Positions 24,761 to 36,515 are shown, counted from the first letter of the stretch. The stretch is 64,000 nt of DNA from Trichuris trichiura (GCA_037903355.1 JBAJFE010000038.1:2356001-2420000), one strand, 5' to 3'. The notes: a model not told the origin generated them from the sequence alone. Numbers and translations are program-made.

Positions 24761-24762
24761 AG

Positions 24763-24958
24763 TGATCGGTTCCAAGCAAAAGTTTACTCTCCAGAGCGTA
24801 TCAGATAAACACAACCAACCGTCAACACCCCCGTTCCCTCACCGTAATCCTCTGAAATTGGGTTCTCTGTGTTGTTCGTGGTCAACGCACGGGGCAGCCG
24901 TGTGGCTATAGCCCTGCTAGTCTCCTGGCCCTGTGTAGCGTTGTCGCGGGACACAACA
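24763..24958 (-). repeat. 3' LTR of the gypsy element
   Basis: 196-bp direct repeat of 27641-27840 with a handful of substitutions and a short length difference near the CCGTCA block. Confidence 0.93.
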
Positions 24959-24969
24959 CCTGTTCCCCC

Positions 24970-27640
24970 TTAAACGACGTAGTCTTCCAAATACCGCGGC
25001 CGACGACGATTCCGCGCCAGTCGTTCCTGTAAGGCCGGCTCCTGTTCCACAACTTCTAGAGATGTGGCCGTTGTTGCTCCCGGCGAAACTAACTCTGTTG
25101 GGAGGAGGCCGGGAGCCTCAGATTCCTTCTCCTCATGCGAGTTCATACGAGGTTCATGCGACTCTGGTTCCTTCGCAGGAATGTTCATACTGACTGCCTG
25201 TGGCCTCAGTAGACTCAGACCGCGGTTCTTCTCTCCCCGTCGGCATCTTCTGTGGGTGCTCCCTCACCCCTATACCGTAGGTGGTCAACTGACCGACGCC
25301 AACGTAGGTCCAGTTGAGGCAGCTCGACCCAGTACGATCGCGGGGAAATGACTTCCTGTATCACTCCGGCCGTCCATTTAGCAGTCGAATGTGCCTGAAA
25401 GTCTCGAGCCCAAACACGGTCGCCCACCTTGAAACTTCCAGCCTTCTTGTTGTCCCTTTCCGCTAAATTTGTGGCATCCTCTTCCTGTGCCTTTACCACA
25501 GACGTCCACAAATCTGGATGCAAATTATCCAGCAGAGACTTCGGACGCCGACGTAGTAGGATTTCTGCAGGTGAGACCGCCGTCGCCGAGTAGGGCGTGA
25601 GCCTATAATTTAGTAAAAAGCGGCTGAGCGCTATTCCCCATTTGTCTGGCGCCATGGCTCACAGTGCCTGCTTCGTCGTATGGACTAGTTTTTCTACCTG
25701 GCCGTTTGAGGCGGGATGGTATGGTGCGATCCTCAGGAATTTTATCTTGTTGGCCAAGCAAAACGTGCGGAAATGTTTTGAATCAAAAGAAGGTCCGCTA
25801 TCTGAGACCAGAACATCTGGCAGTCCGTGGGTGGCGAACAGCCGCGCTAAGCAATAGATCACCTGCCTGGAGTCTGTTGACGACACCGGTTCTACTTCTA
25901 GCCATTTCGAATGGGCGTCAACAACCAGTAGATACATTTTGCCTTGGAATGGCCCCGCGAAATCGATATGGATCCTAGACCAAGGCCGCGGTGACCAATT
26001 CCAAATTCGAGGTGGTGCTGTTGGCGGCCTGTCCTTATGCTGCTGACAGCCGTTACAATTGGTGGCCCATTGCTCAATTTCACTATCTATCCCTGGCTAC
26101 CACACGTAGCTTCTAGCTAGTGCCTTCATGCGAGCCATTCCAGGGTGAGCATCGTGCAGCACTTCCAAGATACTCCGTTGGAGTTTCCTCGGAATGATGA
26201 CCCTCGAACCCCATAGTAAACAGCCACGGGCTGCTGACAGCTCCTCGCGGCGTTTGACAAACTGGGTGAACTGGTCGCCCTGGGCCACGCTGGGCCAGCC
26301 CCGTAAGACCCAGTGCAGTACGCGGGACAATACGGGATCCTTACGGGTTAGTTTGGCCACTGTATTGGCGTCTAGTAGCTTCACTTCGTCTACATCATCT
26401 TCCGATTCGTCTCCCACTATCAAGACATCAACGAACAGAGGAGCTTCGGCGAACTTCTCGCCTGTTGAGTCCCCGCTAACCTCGCTGGTAGGAAGGGGAA
26501 GTCTGCTTAGTCCGTCAGCGTTGCCCATTGCCTTTCCGCTGCGGTATACCAAACTGACGTCGTAAGCCGTCAAGAACAATCGCCATCGGAGCATCCTAGC
26601 TGACATTACTGTAGGAGTTGGCTTTTTAGTGGCCAGTAATCCTAATAGCGGCCGGTGGTCCGTGACGGCTGTGAAATGTCGGCCGAACAAGTACTGATGG
26701 AACTTTTTAATACCGAACACAAGAGCTAACGCTTCCTTGTTGATCTGGCTGTACTTCCTTTCCGCTTTTGATAGCGTTCGCGAAGCAAAGGCTACCACTT
26801 TTTCTTCATTGTTCTCCACCTGGCTCATTACAGCTCCTAGCCGGTAATCTGACGCGTCGCATGCCAGGACTAGTGGTTTGGTTCCGTCAAAGTGAGCTAG
26901 CACCGCGTTTTCCGTCAGCAGTTCTTTCGCCGACTCAAACGCCGCCCGTTCTTTCGGCCCCCATCGCCAATGTACCCTTGAGGGCGCGTCCAAAAGGCGG
27001 TGGAGCGGCTTCAACACGGTTGCCTTCTTCGGTAAGAAAACTGAATAAAAATTCAACATACCCAAGAAGGCCTGTAGTTGCTTCACGTTTTTGGGAGGCG
27101 CGGCTAACTTGATGGCCTTGAGCTTTTCTTCAGTCGGATGGATTCCGTGTTTGGTCACCCGAAACCCCAGAAATTCCATTTCGTTAGCCGCGAAGCAACA
27201 TTTTTCTTTGTTGAGCCGAAGGCCATTATGAGCTAGCACCCTAAGTACCTGGTCCAGTCGCTGGTTATGCTCCAGATCCGACTTCCCCGTTATTAGGATG
27301 TCATCCAAGTACGGTTTAACACCCGGAATACCTTGCAGCAATGTTTCCATTAGACGTTGAAAGATTCCCACGTCCACGCGACGTCCACTCCGAATGGTAA
27401 TCGTTTCATTCGGCGCAGACCTTTCGGTGTGTTCAACGTTAGCACGTCTGCTGATTCTTTGTCCAACGTCAACTGCTGATACGCTTCAGCAAGGTCGAGT
27501 TCCGAAAACCATGCCCCTCCCAGCGAGGACCGTCATCATTTCCGCTACCCTAGGTATTGGGTAGACATCTTTCCTCGTGACCAAGTTGACAGTCGCGCTG
27601 TAATCTCCGCAGATACGCACATCTCACCCTCGTCGCCAGT
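24970..27640 (-). pseudogene. Gypsy pol: reverse transcriptase, RNase H, integrase
   Basis: Domains in order from 27640 downward: RT beginning at RICGDYSATVNLVTRKDVYP, ELDLAEAYQQL, then after a frame break KPYLDDILITGK (catalytic YLDD) and EFLGFRVTKHG; RNase H with LACDASDYRLGAVMSQ and TDHRPLLGLL; a zinc-binding and integrase core with HIDFAGPFQGKMYLLVVDAH, VSDSGPSF and YHPASNGQVEKLV. A stop separates the integrase core from its C-terminal part at 25658, and frame breaks lie near 27380 and 26097. The tail ends in RRPRYLEDYVV. With no gag or protease it cannot be autonomous. Confidence 0.93.
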
Positions 27641-27840
27641 TGATAGGTTCCAAGCAAAAGTTTACTCTCCAGAGCGTACCAGATAAACACAACCAACCGT
27701 CACACACCTACTTTCCACCCCCACCGTAATCCTCTGAAATTAGGTTCTCTGTGTTGTTCATGGTCAACGCTAGAGGTAGCCGTGTCGCTATAGCCCTGCT
27801 AGTTTCTTGGCCCTGCGTAGCGTTGTCACGGGACACAACA
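27641..27840 (-). repeat. 5' LTR of the gypsy element
   Basis: 200-bp copy of the other LTR. The differences between the two LTRs indicate an insertion of some age. Confidence 0.93.
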
Positions 27841-27979
27841 GAAAGGTTTTGTTTTCTTCTTTTTCCATCGTGAAGACAGTTTGGTTTGGGCGGATGTTGT
27901 TAAGGAAGTGTAGAAATCGTTCTTCTTTTCCAACTTTAATAGTTACGAAGAAGTCATCTACATACCTTTTGTAAAGGTC

Positions 27980-28838
27980 TTCACGATGGAAAAAGAAGAA
28001 AATAAACAGTTTCCCTTTCTAGATGTTTTAATTGTTCGCGCAAACGAAGGGCTTAGAACCAGAGTTTATAGAAAACCAACACGCACAAACCAATGTCTCA
28101 AATTTCCCTCACACCATCCACGTTCAATAATGCGTGGAATTCTCTCTGGAATGGTTGATAGAGCAATTAATTTGTGCAACCCTGAATAATTGCGGTCAGA
28201 ACTTAACTGCATTAGAAAGATCTACGAAACGATTACTCAAATCTTTTACTGACCAAGTGTTCAATTACAAGCTTTGCAAACATGTCTCTCCTGAACTAAA
28301 TACACCGCACAATCCATGTTTAGTTATTCCCTGTGTGGTAAGACTAAGCGAAAAGATTGTCCAGTTAGGAAGAAAATTAGGTTTCAGCGTCTTTCACAAG
28401 AGTTTCGCCATCCTCAGATCAATTCTTCGTACTGACAAAACGAAAATCCAGGCAAACGAATAGACTGTGCTAGTCTACGCCATCGAATGCACTCGTTTAA
28501 GAGTTTACATTGGAGAAACAGGCAATACTCTACAACACAGATTCAACGAATATATAAAGAAGCCTACCAGTTACAACAACGCAAAAAACAATCTCTACAA
28601 TAATGGCACTCCAATAGCACATCGTGTAAGACCAATGTTGAATCCAAGAATTACCATGGAAAAAGCGATACAAGCCTCCGCTGTAGTGGAAGATGCGGCT
28701 CACTGCAATAAGCTTCTGCAACCGAAAGTTTTATGCTATGAAAGTAATCTACGCTTACGAAGACTTAAAGAATCCCTTTATATTAGACACAATGTGACTT
28801 ACAACCGCGATCAGGGAGCGGATATAAGTGAACTATGA
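27980..28838 (+). pseudogene. PLE plus arm: RT C-terminal region plus GIY-YIG endonuclease
   Basis: Starts abruptly inside the RT region at FTMEKEENKQFPFLDVLIV and continues through SHHPRSIMRGILSGMVDRA to the endonuclease VYIGETGNTLQHRFNEYIKK and ASAVVEDAAHCNKLLQPKVL. Frame breaks near 28190 and a stop at 28461 disable it. The abrupt start is the palindrome junction with the minus arm. Confidence 0.85.
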
Positions 28839-29421
28839 ACAAATATTGTTACGAGCTACACATGCTGCACACTAAATGGATGACATACAAGAGCGCTTGG
28901 AGCAAGTGAAGAAACAAGTCTTTAAAAAATATGGAACAAATATGAAATGAATAAAATTACACAGTACGTGGAACAAACAAGAAACGAATTGATGAAAATG
29001 GAATACAAATGGAAAAATGGATAAGAAACGTTAACAATGGACGAAAACTTAAAAATAAATCAACAGGTACACACAAAAGTATTACAAGATATACGCAACA
29101 AGAGAAGCAGACAGCTGACAGACAGAGAAGAAACCTCCAGCAGAAGACTTTAAAACACTCGCTTTAAACCGTAAGAAACGATTGAAGGTTGTTTTCGCGC
29201 TCGCAAATTACATTCATCTTAAGACCGCTGAAAACGGGTAACGGTTCGCCCGAAGGCTGCGGAGATTAAAGTTTAGTGTACATTTAACGAGACATACATT
29301 CCGTAAAAAACAGTTCATTATGAAAAATTACAGTCCCCTATCAAGAAATCACATCTTTAGTAATAATGACTAGCTCAATATCATGACTGAGCAAACTAAC
29401 GATTACTACGATTCTCTACAG

Positions 29422-29877
29422 CAGCCATTCTCAACGTGGGGCCTGGGGCCCCCAAGGGGGGTGGCCGAGAGAGTGTCAGAGGGGGGGCCGAAATCAAACA
29501 TTTTTCAGAGGGGGGCTAGGAGGCCGTCAAGGGGGCTGAGAAACCTTATTAGAACAAGCGTAGTTAGGTAGATCGGAAGGGTGAGAATTTATGCCAATCC
29601 TCTATAGAGGATTGGTTAACCGTTAGCAACATTCCTCTATAGAGGATTGGCACAATTTCTCACTCGACTCGACGAAGTGGTTTCTTTGTTAGTTTCGAAG
29701 AACCCCAAGTGCTCTTTTCAAATGATTTGATGACTATATAATCGCATTGTACCATTGCATTAACTTGATCCTAGGAGGCTGCCGTTGAAAGCTGATTGGC
29801 TCCTATACAAAAAACGCAAAAATTAATCGACCAATAGGAAAAGGGGGGCTTAGCGCAGAACAGGTTGAGAACGACTG
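29422..29877. mobile_element. hAT-type MITE
   Basis: 456-bp element flanked by a perfect 8-bp duplication CTCTACAG (29414-29421 and 29878-29885). Ends are CAGCCATTCTCAAC and, inverted, CAGTCGTTCTCAAC. G-rich runs near the left end and a foldback built on CCTCTATAGAGG twice (29599-29652) fill the inside. No coding capacity. The 8-bp duplication and CAG-type ends indicate hAT. Confidence 0.9.
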
Positions 29878-29885
29878 CTCTACAG

Positions 29886-30195
29886 CATCTTTTCCCATTA
29901 TGTGTGATCGCCTTTATTTGAAACAACAGTTTGATATAAAAACCGCTTTCACACTCTGACTGAGGAACACTGGCGCAAGACAGAGAACTGGGTAGATTTG
30001 ATACCTTGTTAGGGTACTTGATTATGACTTTCAGGTTTTAATGCAGAATTGCCCAAATAGTAAGTGCGAAAAGATAAGCAACAACGGAGCATTAGACGAA
30101 AAAATATACACAGGATAATAAAATATTTTAGAGGCTGTTAGAGGCACGACCTCCCTTATTACTTAAGTGTCAAAAAAGAATTCCGCATGATATAA
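29886..30195. other. Gene-free spacer
   Basis: No recognisable frame or transposon end. Confidence 0.4.
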
Positions 30196-30445
30196 CTTTT
30201 TAGTACGGGGCCATAGGTTTTCATGTTAGAATTGTTTTTTCGTACGAAGTATGTCCCGCTGAAAATACAAAACTTTTAATGAACTTTACAACAATTTTAA
30301 TAACGCTGAGGACCGGTCAAGAGCGGCCCGAAAGATACAGAACTTCATTAAAAGTTTTGTATTTCCGACGGGAAATATTCCGTAGGGAAAACAATTCAAA
30401 CATGAAAACCGTACAATATATACCTATCTGTCTAGTTCTGACACT
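30196..30445. mobile_element. Short PLE-tail palindrome, diverged
   Basis: Outer arms are inverted copies (TTTTCATGTTAGAATTG left, CAATTCAAACATGAAAAC right; TACAAAACTTTTAATGAA left, TTCATTAAAAGTTTTGTA right). The middle carries one hammerhead-like motif at 30306-30335 in plus orientation. It resembles the palindromic PLE units at 39926 and 54199 but only one arm keeps the motif. I could not find a target duplication, so the ends are approximate. Confidence 0.65.
30306..30335 (+). ncRNA. Hammerhead-like motif (CTGAGGA...GAAA)
   Basis: CTGAGGA, then a stem CCGGTC / GCGGCC with an imperfect match, then CGAAAG. Core matches the hammerhead CUGANGA and GAAA boxes; cleavage site not placed. Confidence 0.4.
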
Positions 30446-30531
30446 GTATTTCATTTTGTTTTGATGACTTGCGTGCGAAGTAAACTAGTGGTGTAACGTT
30501 CTTATCGTTTCGCTAAATTGGTGACCCGTGA

Positions 30532-31843
30532 GTGATGGAGTCTGACTCGACAGAGGCGGCAATTGCCACGGTTGCCGCGCTCTTTATAAGGCTTCCTCAG
30601 TTCTGGTCCCATTCTCCCAAGCTTTGTTTCGCCCAGGTCGAAGGTCAGTTCGCCCTGAGGCAAGTTTCCTCGTCTGTGACGAAGCTCTATTACGCCGTCG
30701 CTGCACTACCCGACCATATCGCCGTGACATCATAAAAGTGACCGACCGTTATCCGATTCCTCTGCATACGATGCTCAAACTGGGCTCAGCAGATACGCGA
30801 CATCACTCTCCTAGACTTTCAGACGACATTAGCTTATGATGTATCAACAGGGCATCTGAGGCCTTACCTGCCTCATTCCTTCCGTCGTCGCACTTTCGGT
30901 CTTCCTCATGCACTCTTCCATCCGAGTATCCGAGCAACGCAAAAGCTTATCACTCGGCACTTATCACGTACCCCGGAATCAACAAAGATGTTGGATTATG
31001 GGTAAGACAGTGCTTATCAGCGTACGAAGATTCAACGACATGTAAGGACGCCTCCAAAGTACTTCGCGGTTCCAGACTCACGTTTCGACCATGTACATGT
31101 TGACATAGTGGGACCCCTACCACCTCGTGGTTACACGTATCTGCTTACGATGGTCGATTGCTTTACACGGCGGCCAGAAGCTGTTCCACTAACGAACTGC
31201 AAAGCTGAAACGGTGGCGCAGTGCTTCACGACAGCTTGGATTTCCAGGTTTGGGCTGCCCTCGATTATCACCCTCGACCAAAGCCGACAATTCCAGAACT
31301 CCTTATGGCTGGCTTTGACCAAATTCTTAGGAATTCAATTAGCACTCATGTCCGCCTACCATCCCCAGGCCAATGGCTTGGTTGAGCGATTCCACAGACA
31401 ACTGCACTAACAGCACATGTCCATCACTCCCGTCAGTGAGTTGACAGTCTGCCATTTGTGCTTCAAAGGAATTCTTTCTGCCGTTAAAGAAGACTTGCGC
31501 CATTATCCTGCTGTGCTTGTCTACGGTTCTTCCCTGCGTTTGCCAGCCGTTTTCTTTTCCCTGACCGCAGGCAACAAACAGCCTTCTTCACACCGAGCAG
31601 AACTAGACGCCTTTTTCGGCTTGGTCCCACCGATCCCGACGCGCTCTCCCCTACGCCTATGTTGGCACGTACCAAGAGGTTACGGCTACACAAGTCTTCG
31701 TTCGCGTGGACGCGCAGCTTCTACCACTGCCGCCAGTCTATGACGGTTCGTTCGCGCTAGTGACACGTACACAGAAAACGTTCACGTTGGCTAGAAATGG
31801 GCGATTGGAAACAGTGAGTACGGATAGAGTCAAGCCAGCATTT
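30532..31843 (+). pseudogene. Gypsy (Mag-like) fragment: gag start and integrase
   Basis: A TTGGTGACCCGTGAGTG primer-binding-like site precedes a gag-like frame with LPQFWSHSPKLCFAQVEGQF. Then, after a large deletion of protease/RT, an integrase follows at 31108-31740: PPRGYTYLLTMVDCFTRRPE, GLPSIITLDQSRQF and SAYHPQANGLVERFHRQL, ending in DAQLLPLPPVYDGSFALVTR. In these lineages the second integrase box normally reads TDxGxxF; here it is LDQSRQF, so the catalytic Asp box has drifted. Stops at 31408 and frame shifts near 31700. It runs straight into PLE sequence near 31843. Confidence 0.85.
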
Positions 31844-32990
31844 TTGTATAACATGTCTCACCAATGTACGAGGATGAACATCCACACTTGATTTCATGAA
31901 CTACCCCAGGGCACTGGTCCGGAGGTAGCCTTTCTTTGTCATTCCGTAATATGGAACGGAGGCTTGGGTTTCATTTGAACCAGACTTGGAAGCCTAGTCT
32001 GTTCCAAAGCCTTTTGATTTTTCCCCTTGGACTGCGTAATATGGGAGGATCAGGCGCAGTCTTGGAGCAGGTCATTTTGTCTTTGTCCTCCCTTCCAGTT
32101 TCCGCTGGATGGTTGAGTTTATTATGTGGGTAGGGTATCCATTTTTCTCAAAAATTCTTTGTAGGTGGACCAGCTTCTCTTCCAAATATTCTGGATCACA
32201 GATCGCCAAAGCTCAGTCCACCACTCCCCCCAATATACCAGTCATAATATGCCGCGGGTGGTGCGACGTGTACTCAACATACTTATCTGAAATCGTCGGT
32301 TTTCGGTAGACGGTAGTTTTTATACCCTCTTGCGAACGAATGATGAGGAGGTCCAAAAACAGGACTTTTTCTTCAACCTCTTTTTCAATGGTGTATTTTA
32401 TCACGTTAGGGAATTCATGGTTTAATACTTCTAGAAAAACGTTTTCGTTTCCAATTTTGATTATTGTAAAGATGTCATCCACGTATCGTTTGAAGAAGGT
32501 GGGCGCAACTTCACCGTCAGTCTTGGAAAACATTCGCCATTCCAGATATTCCATGAACACCTCCGCCAGCACCGGTGATAGTGGTCTTCCCATCAGTGCA
32601 CCGCTTTTTTAGTTGGTAAAACGAGCCCTGGAAGTGGAAGGTGTTCGCCTCAAGCATGCAGAAGGAACACAGCTTGACTATGTGGAACAGGTTGAGTTCA
32701 GTGCGTCGAAGTAGAGTGCCGTCGGAATTTAGTAAGTCTAGTGAGACCTGTAAGGTTTCCAGCATCGGCAAGCTTGTGAATAAATCTTTGACATCATAGC
32801 TGACCATGATATCTGTCGGTGCGAGGTGTATGCTTTTGAGCTCCGTGCAAAAACTCCTGCTGTTTTTAACTGGGGACTGTTGCCGTCCCACTAAAGGCTG
32901 AATTAGTCGCTTCAGGTATGAGCTTAGTTCAGAAGTGATGCTGTAGATGGCGTGTAGCTGGCTTTCGAGCGGCTTCAGACACCATCTGGT
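31844..32990 (-). pseudogene. PLE minus arm: reverse transcriptase to start of GIY-YIG
   Basis: Reads IYSITSELSSYLKRLIQP, MVSYDVKDLFTSLPM, then SPVLAEVFMEYLEWR, FFKRYVDDIF (catalytic YVDD), FPNVIKYTIEKEVEEKVLFL, TTVYRKPTISDKY and SHHPRHIMTGIL. The frame shifts near 32590 and 32210, and the copy stops inside the nuclease domain at the junction with gypsy sequence. Confidence 0.85.
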
Positions 32991-34010
32991 CACACATTTC
33001 TGGATCAGTGAACAGGGCTCTCCTCTCAGGCCTGGACAACCACATTGGACCTACGCGCATGGCAGTACGTAGGGCCCAAAAACGAGACCTAGACAGAACA
33101 TTTGCGTCGTTATACCACCATGACACAAGAATGAGGAACACATTAGCTAGGATCAGGAGATTCCCAGGACACGATTCTACATATGAACGGACACCAGGAC
33201 GGACAATGGTAAATTTGAGCTCCATCACCTTACAAGAAAGCGACTTAGCGGTTCTCAGAAGAGGCCTAAACTTTGCCCCCACCCCACGTTAACCCCCCTA
33301 TATTGGACATTATTGCCTCCACGGAGCATGGACTCCTCTCAGTGGATGACCAGAAGGCGACAGACGTAAAGCAGGCAATATCCTCGTTAATACTGAGGCA
33401 CAGCTTTGGAAGGGCAAACTTAACGAGGTCGGAATTTCGTACACTTAAACAATTGAAGTCACGAACAGACATAGTGATCACAAAAGCTGACAAGGGCGAC
33501 GCGGTGATAGTGTTAGATAAGTCGTTTTACCTAGACAAGATATCCGCCCTCTTAAACAATACGGTATACTTGCCCCTTCAAGGAGACCCTACTAAGGATT
33601 TACATAAGATCTTGAAATGCCTGATACAGGTTTTTGCACAAGAAACTGGAGATGAAACTAACCAGAATAGGCAAGAAACTGGGGCACCCCTCCTGTTACA
33701 AAGGCCCCGAAATGTATGGTTTGCCCAAAATTCACAAGGCCGACATCCCTTCCGACCGGTAATGTCGTCCATCTACAGCATCACTTCTGAACTAAGGTCG
33801 TACTTGAAGCGACTAATTCAGCCTTTAGGGGGACGGGAACAGTCCTCAGTTAAAAACAGCAGGAGTTTTTGCACGGAGCTCAAAAGCATACACCTCGCAC
33901 CGACAAATATCATGGTCAGGTATGATGTCAAAGATTTATTCACAAGCTTGCCGATGCCGGAAACCTTACAGGTCTCACTAGACTTACTAAATTCCGACGA
34001 CACTCTACTT

Positions 34011-36515
34011 GAGGGGTGGAGAACGTCCGGCCCGCGAGACCATTTTCCGCCCACGCATTGGGGCAACCGCGCATGGATGCGAGATTCAGTGAAATGTGAT
34101 TGTGGAAAGTTATTTTTCATAATGCGATGGACGTATTGTATGTGAATCCTAGTAATAACATAAATCTTGCGTAACAAGCAGGGAGCATCAGGCTTGTTCG
34201 GAAGACTGCGTTGCTGACAGCTCTCTGTCAGCAAACCGACATTGTTAGTCCTAGGTGACAAGCAGTAGGTGCCACTATAGTGTGTGCGCGCGTATAGTAG
34301 CGAGGAGCATTGCTTTGTTCGAGATGACGACTGTCCAGCTTGCTAGAGTAGCTGTGCTTTCTTTTGCTCTCAGCAGTCACTGGCATCGTTCTCGCCTTCT
34401 CTTGCTATCGTTCTCATCGATTTCTGTCGGCCGCCTGTCCTTTACGTCTTCGAAGTACAAAAAGGTTATTTCCTTTTCTGTAGTTGCGATTATGTTCTTG
34501 ACAACTGGGTTGCAGGATAGTCCCAAAGGTCTGCCTTTTGCTCTGAGTTGCCCATAAAGTTATGCTGAAACCTGAAGTTTCGTGCAACTTATAGCAAGGT
34601 AGTGTTCGCGCTCACCCAACGCTACAAATGGCCAGTTCAAAAAAAAGAAAAGTTGATATGGAGTGTCGAATTTTCCAAAAGAAATGGACGAATGACTATT
34701 TTCTCGTGGAGCTTAAGGGCAAGCCCGTTTGCCTTGTTTGTGGCGACTCAGTAGCTGTTATGAAAAAAGCTAATCTGGAACGGCATTGCAGCACAAAACA
34801 TCTAAAATTGATGGAATTAAAAGGCCAAGAGCGTCTGGATAGAATCAGGGCGCTTCAATGGAATTTGGAGTCGCAAGAAGCCGCTTTCACCAGGCCACAC
34901 TGCGACGCGTACAGCGTTCTTCAAACGAGTTACGTAGTGAGCGAAATGATCGGAAAGAAGTTGAAGCCCCATGCAGAGGGTGAATTTGTGAAAGAGTGCA
35001 TGATGGCAGCCGCGAAGTTACTAGCACCAGCCAGTGAAAAACTTTTCGAAAGTGTTAGCTTATCTCGAAGAACTGTTTCAGACCGGATCACTGACTTAGC
35101 AGACGACATTGAAAAAACGTTGAAGCGTACTGCAGGTAACTTTGAATTTTTTTCCCTGGCTTGTGACGAGACTACGGACATAACAAATACCGCTCAACTG
35201 GCCATTTTCCTTCGCGGAATAACTCCAGAGTTTGAGACTCGAGAAGAACTGTTATCACTGGAAGCCATGCATAGCACTACAAGGGGAGAGGACATATTTG
35301 AGAAACTCGTTTTATCAATGGAACGATTCGGGTTAAAGTTTGAAAAATTAAGCGGTCTGACTACGGACGGCGCTCCAGCTACGGCTGGCTTGCAAAAAGG
35401 CCTAGTTGCATTTGTTAAAAAGGAAATGAATAATCTCGGTCTTGATCCGAACGATTTGATAGTATGCCATTGTATCATACATCAACAGAGTCTCTGCGCA
35501 CGGTCGCTGCGATTCAACAATGTGATGTCAGTAGTCGTCTCGTGCGTAAACTGTATCAAGAGCGAAGTGCATAATAACCGCCTGTTTAAAGATTTTTTGA
35601 ATGAACTTTCCTCCGAATATGGTGATCTCGTTTATCATTGTGAAGTTCGCTGGCTGAGTCGCGGGAATATGCTAACGAGGTTTTACCAACTGCGCGATGA
35701 AGTTAAGCAGTTCATGGAGGCCAAAAGCAAACCTGTCAGAGAACTAAGTGACAGAAAGTGACTACGTGACCTGGCTTTCATGGTAGACACTGTCAAGTAC
35801 CTGTCGGAACTGAATATCAAGCTGCAGGGTCCGAACCAGCTTCTCAGCTCACTCGTATCAAACGTGAAAGCATTTGAAGCTAAATTAAGGCTTTGGAAAC
35901 AGCAGCTTGAAAAGGGCAGCGTGGTACATTTCTCTACACTCCAGGGACAGCAGCCTTCTACGACATTAGAGTATGCCGGTGAATGTGCCAAACTACTTGA
36001 GGCGTTTGGCGAAAGATTCAACGATGTGAAAAGTAGACAGATGCAACTGAATATCTTCGCCATTCCATTCAATGTAGAACCAGTTGATGTACCCGATGAA
36101 CTGCAGCACGAGATCATTCATTTGCAAAGCGATGATGAGCTCAAAGCTAAATACAACAACTTCCCGCTCCTTGAGTTCTATAAGCGGTACATAAGCAACG
36201 ATGAATTTCCCGTTTTGAAGAGACATGCTTTGAAATACGCGTCCGTGTTCGGAACAACCTACTGCTGCAAGCAGTTCTTTTCAAAACTTACCATCGCAAA
36301 GAGCCGTCTGCGCACGAGACTCACGGACACAAATCTGGTGAACCAGCTACGAGTAGCAACGTCATCAGAAGGAGCTGACATCGCACGCCTCACCAGGAAA
36401 AAGCAGTTCCAAACAACCCATTAGGGGCGACTTCATAAATATACGTGCAAATAAAGCAGGCTGTTTTTCATTTTCTCTATCCGGCCCGCGGCACGAAAAA
36501 GGTTCCCCACCCCTG
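34011..36515 (+). mobile_element. hAT DNA transposon, nearly intact
   Basis: A 2505-bp element with a perfect 8-bp duplication CTCTACTT (34003-34010 and 36516-36523) and short inverted ends GAGGGGTGGAGAAC and CAGGGGTGGGGAAC. It carries one transposase frame with a single internal stop. It was inserted into the plus arm of the PLE. Confidence 0.95.
34628..36424 (+). pseudogene. hAT transposase (BED finger, ZBED5/SCAND3/GTF2IRD2-like), one in-frame stop
   Basis: The frame starts at ATG 34628 and stays in the same phase to 36424, about 598 codons, broken only by TGA at 35759-35761. The N-terminus has a BED-like zinc finger (PVCLVCGDSV and ERHCSTKH). The RNase H-like core shows FFSLACDETTDITNTAQLAI with the first Asp, LTTDGAPATAG with the second, and CHCIIHQQSLCA. 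The C-terminal dimerisation region includes FPLLEFYKRYISNDEFPVLK and SFFS-like CCKQFFSKL. Such proteins cut and paste hAT elements. The downstream frame keeps its sense and few other lesions are visible, so the insertion is recent or the stop is a recent mutation. Confidence 0.93.

Larger units (their letters stand above)
24763..27840 (-). mobile_element. Ty3/gypsy LTR retrotransposon with internal deletion
   Basis: A 3078-bp element on the minus strand bounded by LTRs (24763-24958 and 27641-27840) and a perfect 5-bp target duplication GAAAG (24758-24762 and 27841-27845). LTRs read TGTTGTGTC...ATCA in element orientation. The 5' LTR is followed by a TGGCGACGAGGG primer-binding-like site and then directly by reverse transcriptase, so gag and protease are absent. 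A purine-rich tract (AAGGGGGAACAGG) precedes the 3' LTR. It interrupts the PLE minus arm. Confidence 0.95.
23447..29360. mobile_element. Head-to-head Penelope-like element pair, split by an LTR retrotransposon
   Basis: Two 5'-truncated PLE arms in opposite orientation meet near 27978; the 3' ends point outward. The minus arm runs 27978 down to 23447 (interrupted by the LTR element 24763-27840) and the plus arm runs 27980-29360. Both carry PLE coding sequence with a GIY-YIG endonuclease, the hammerhead-like motif (23505-23539 minus; 29228-29262 plus) and the 3' tail. The outer flanks are TAATAACGACT (23436-23446) and TAATAATGACT (29361-29371), 10 of 11 identical, consistent with a target-site duplication. 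Without the LTR insertion the unit would be about 2.8 kb. Confidence 0.8.
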
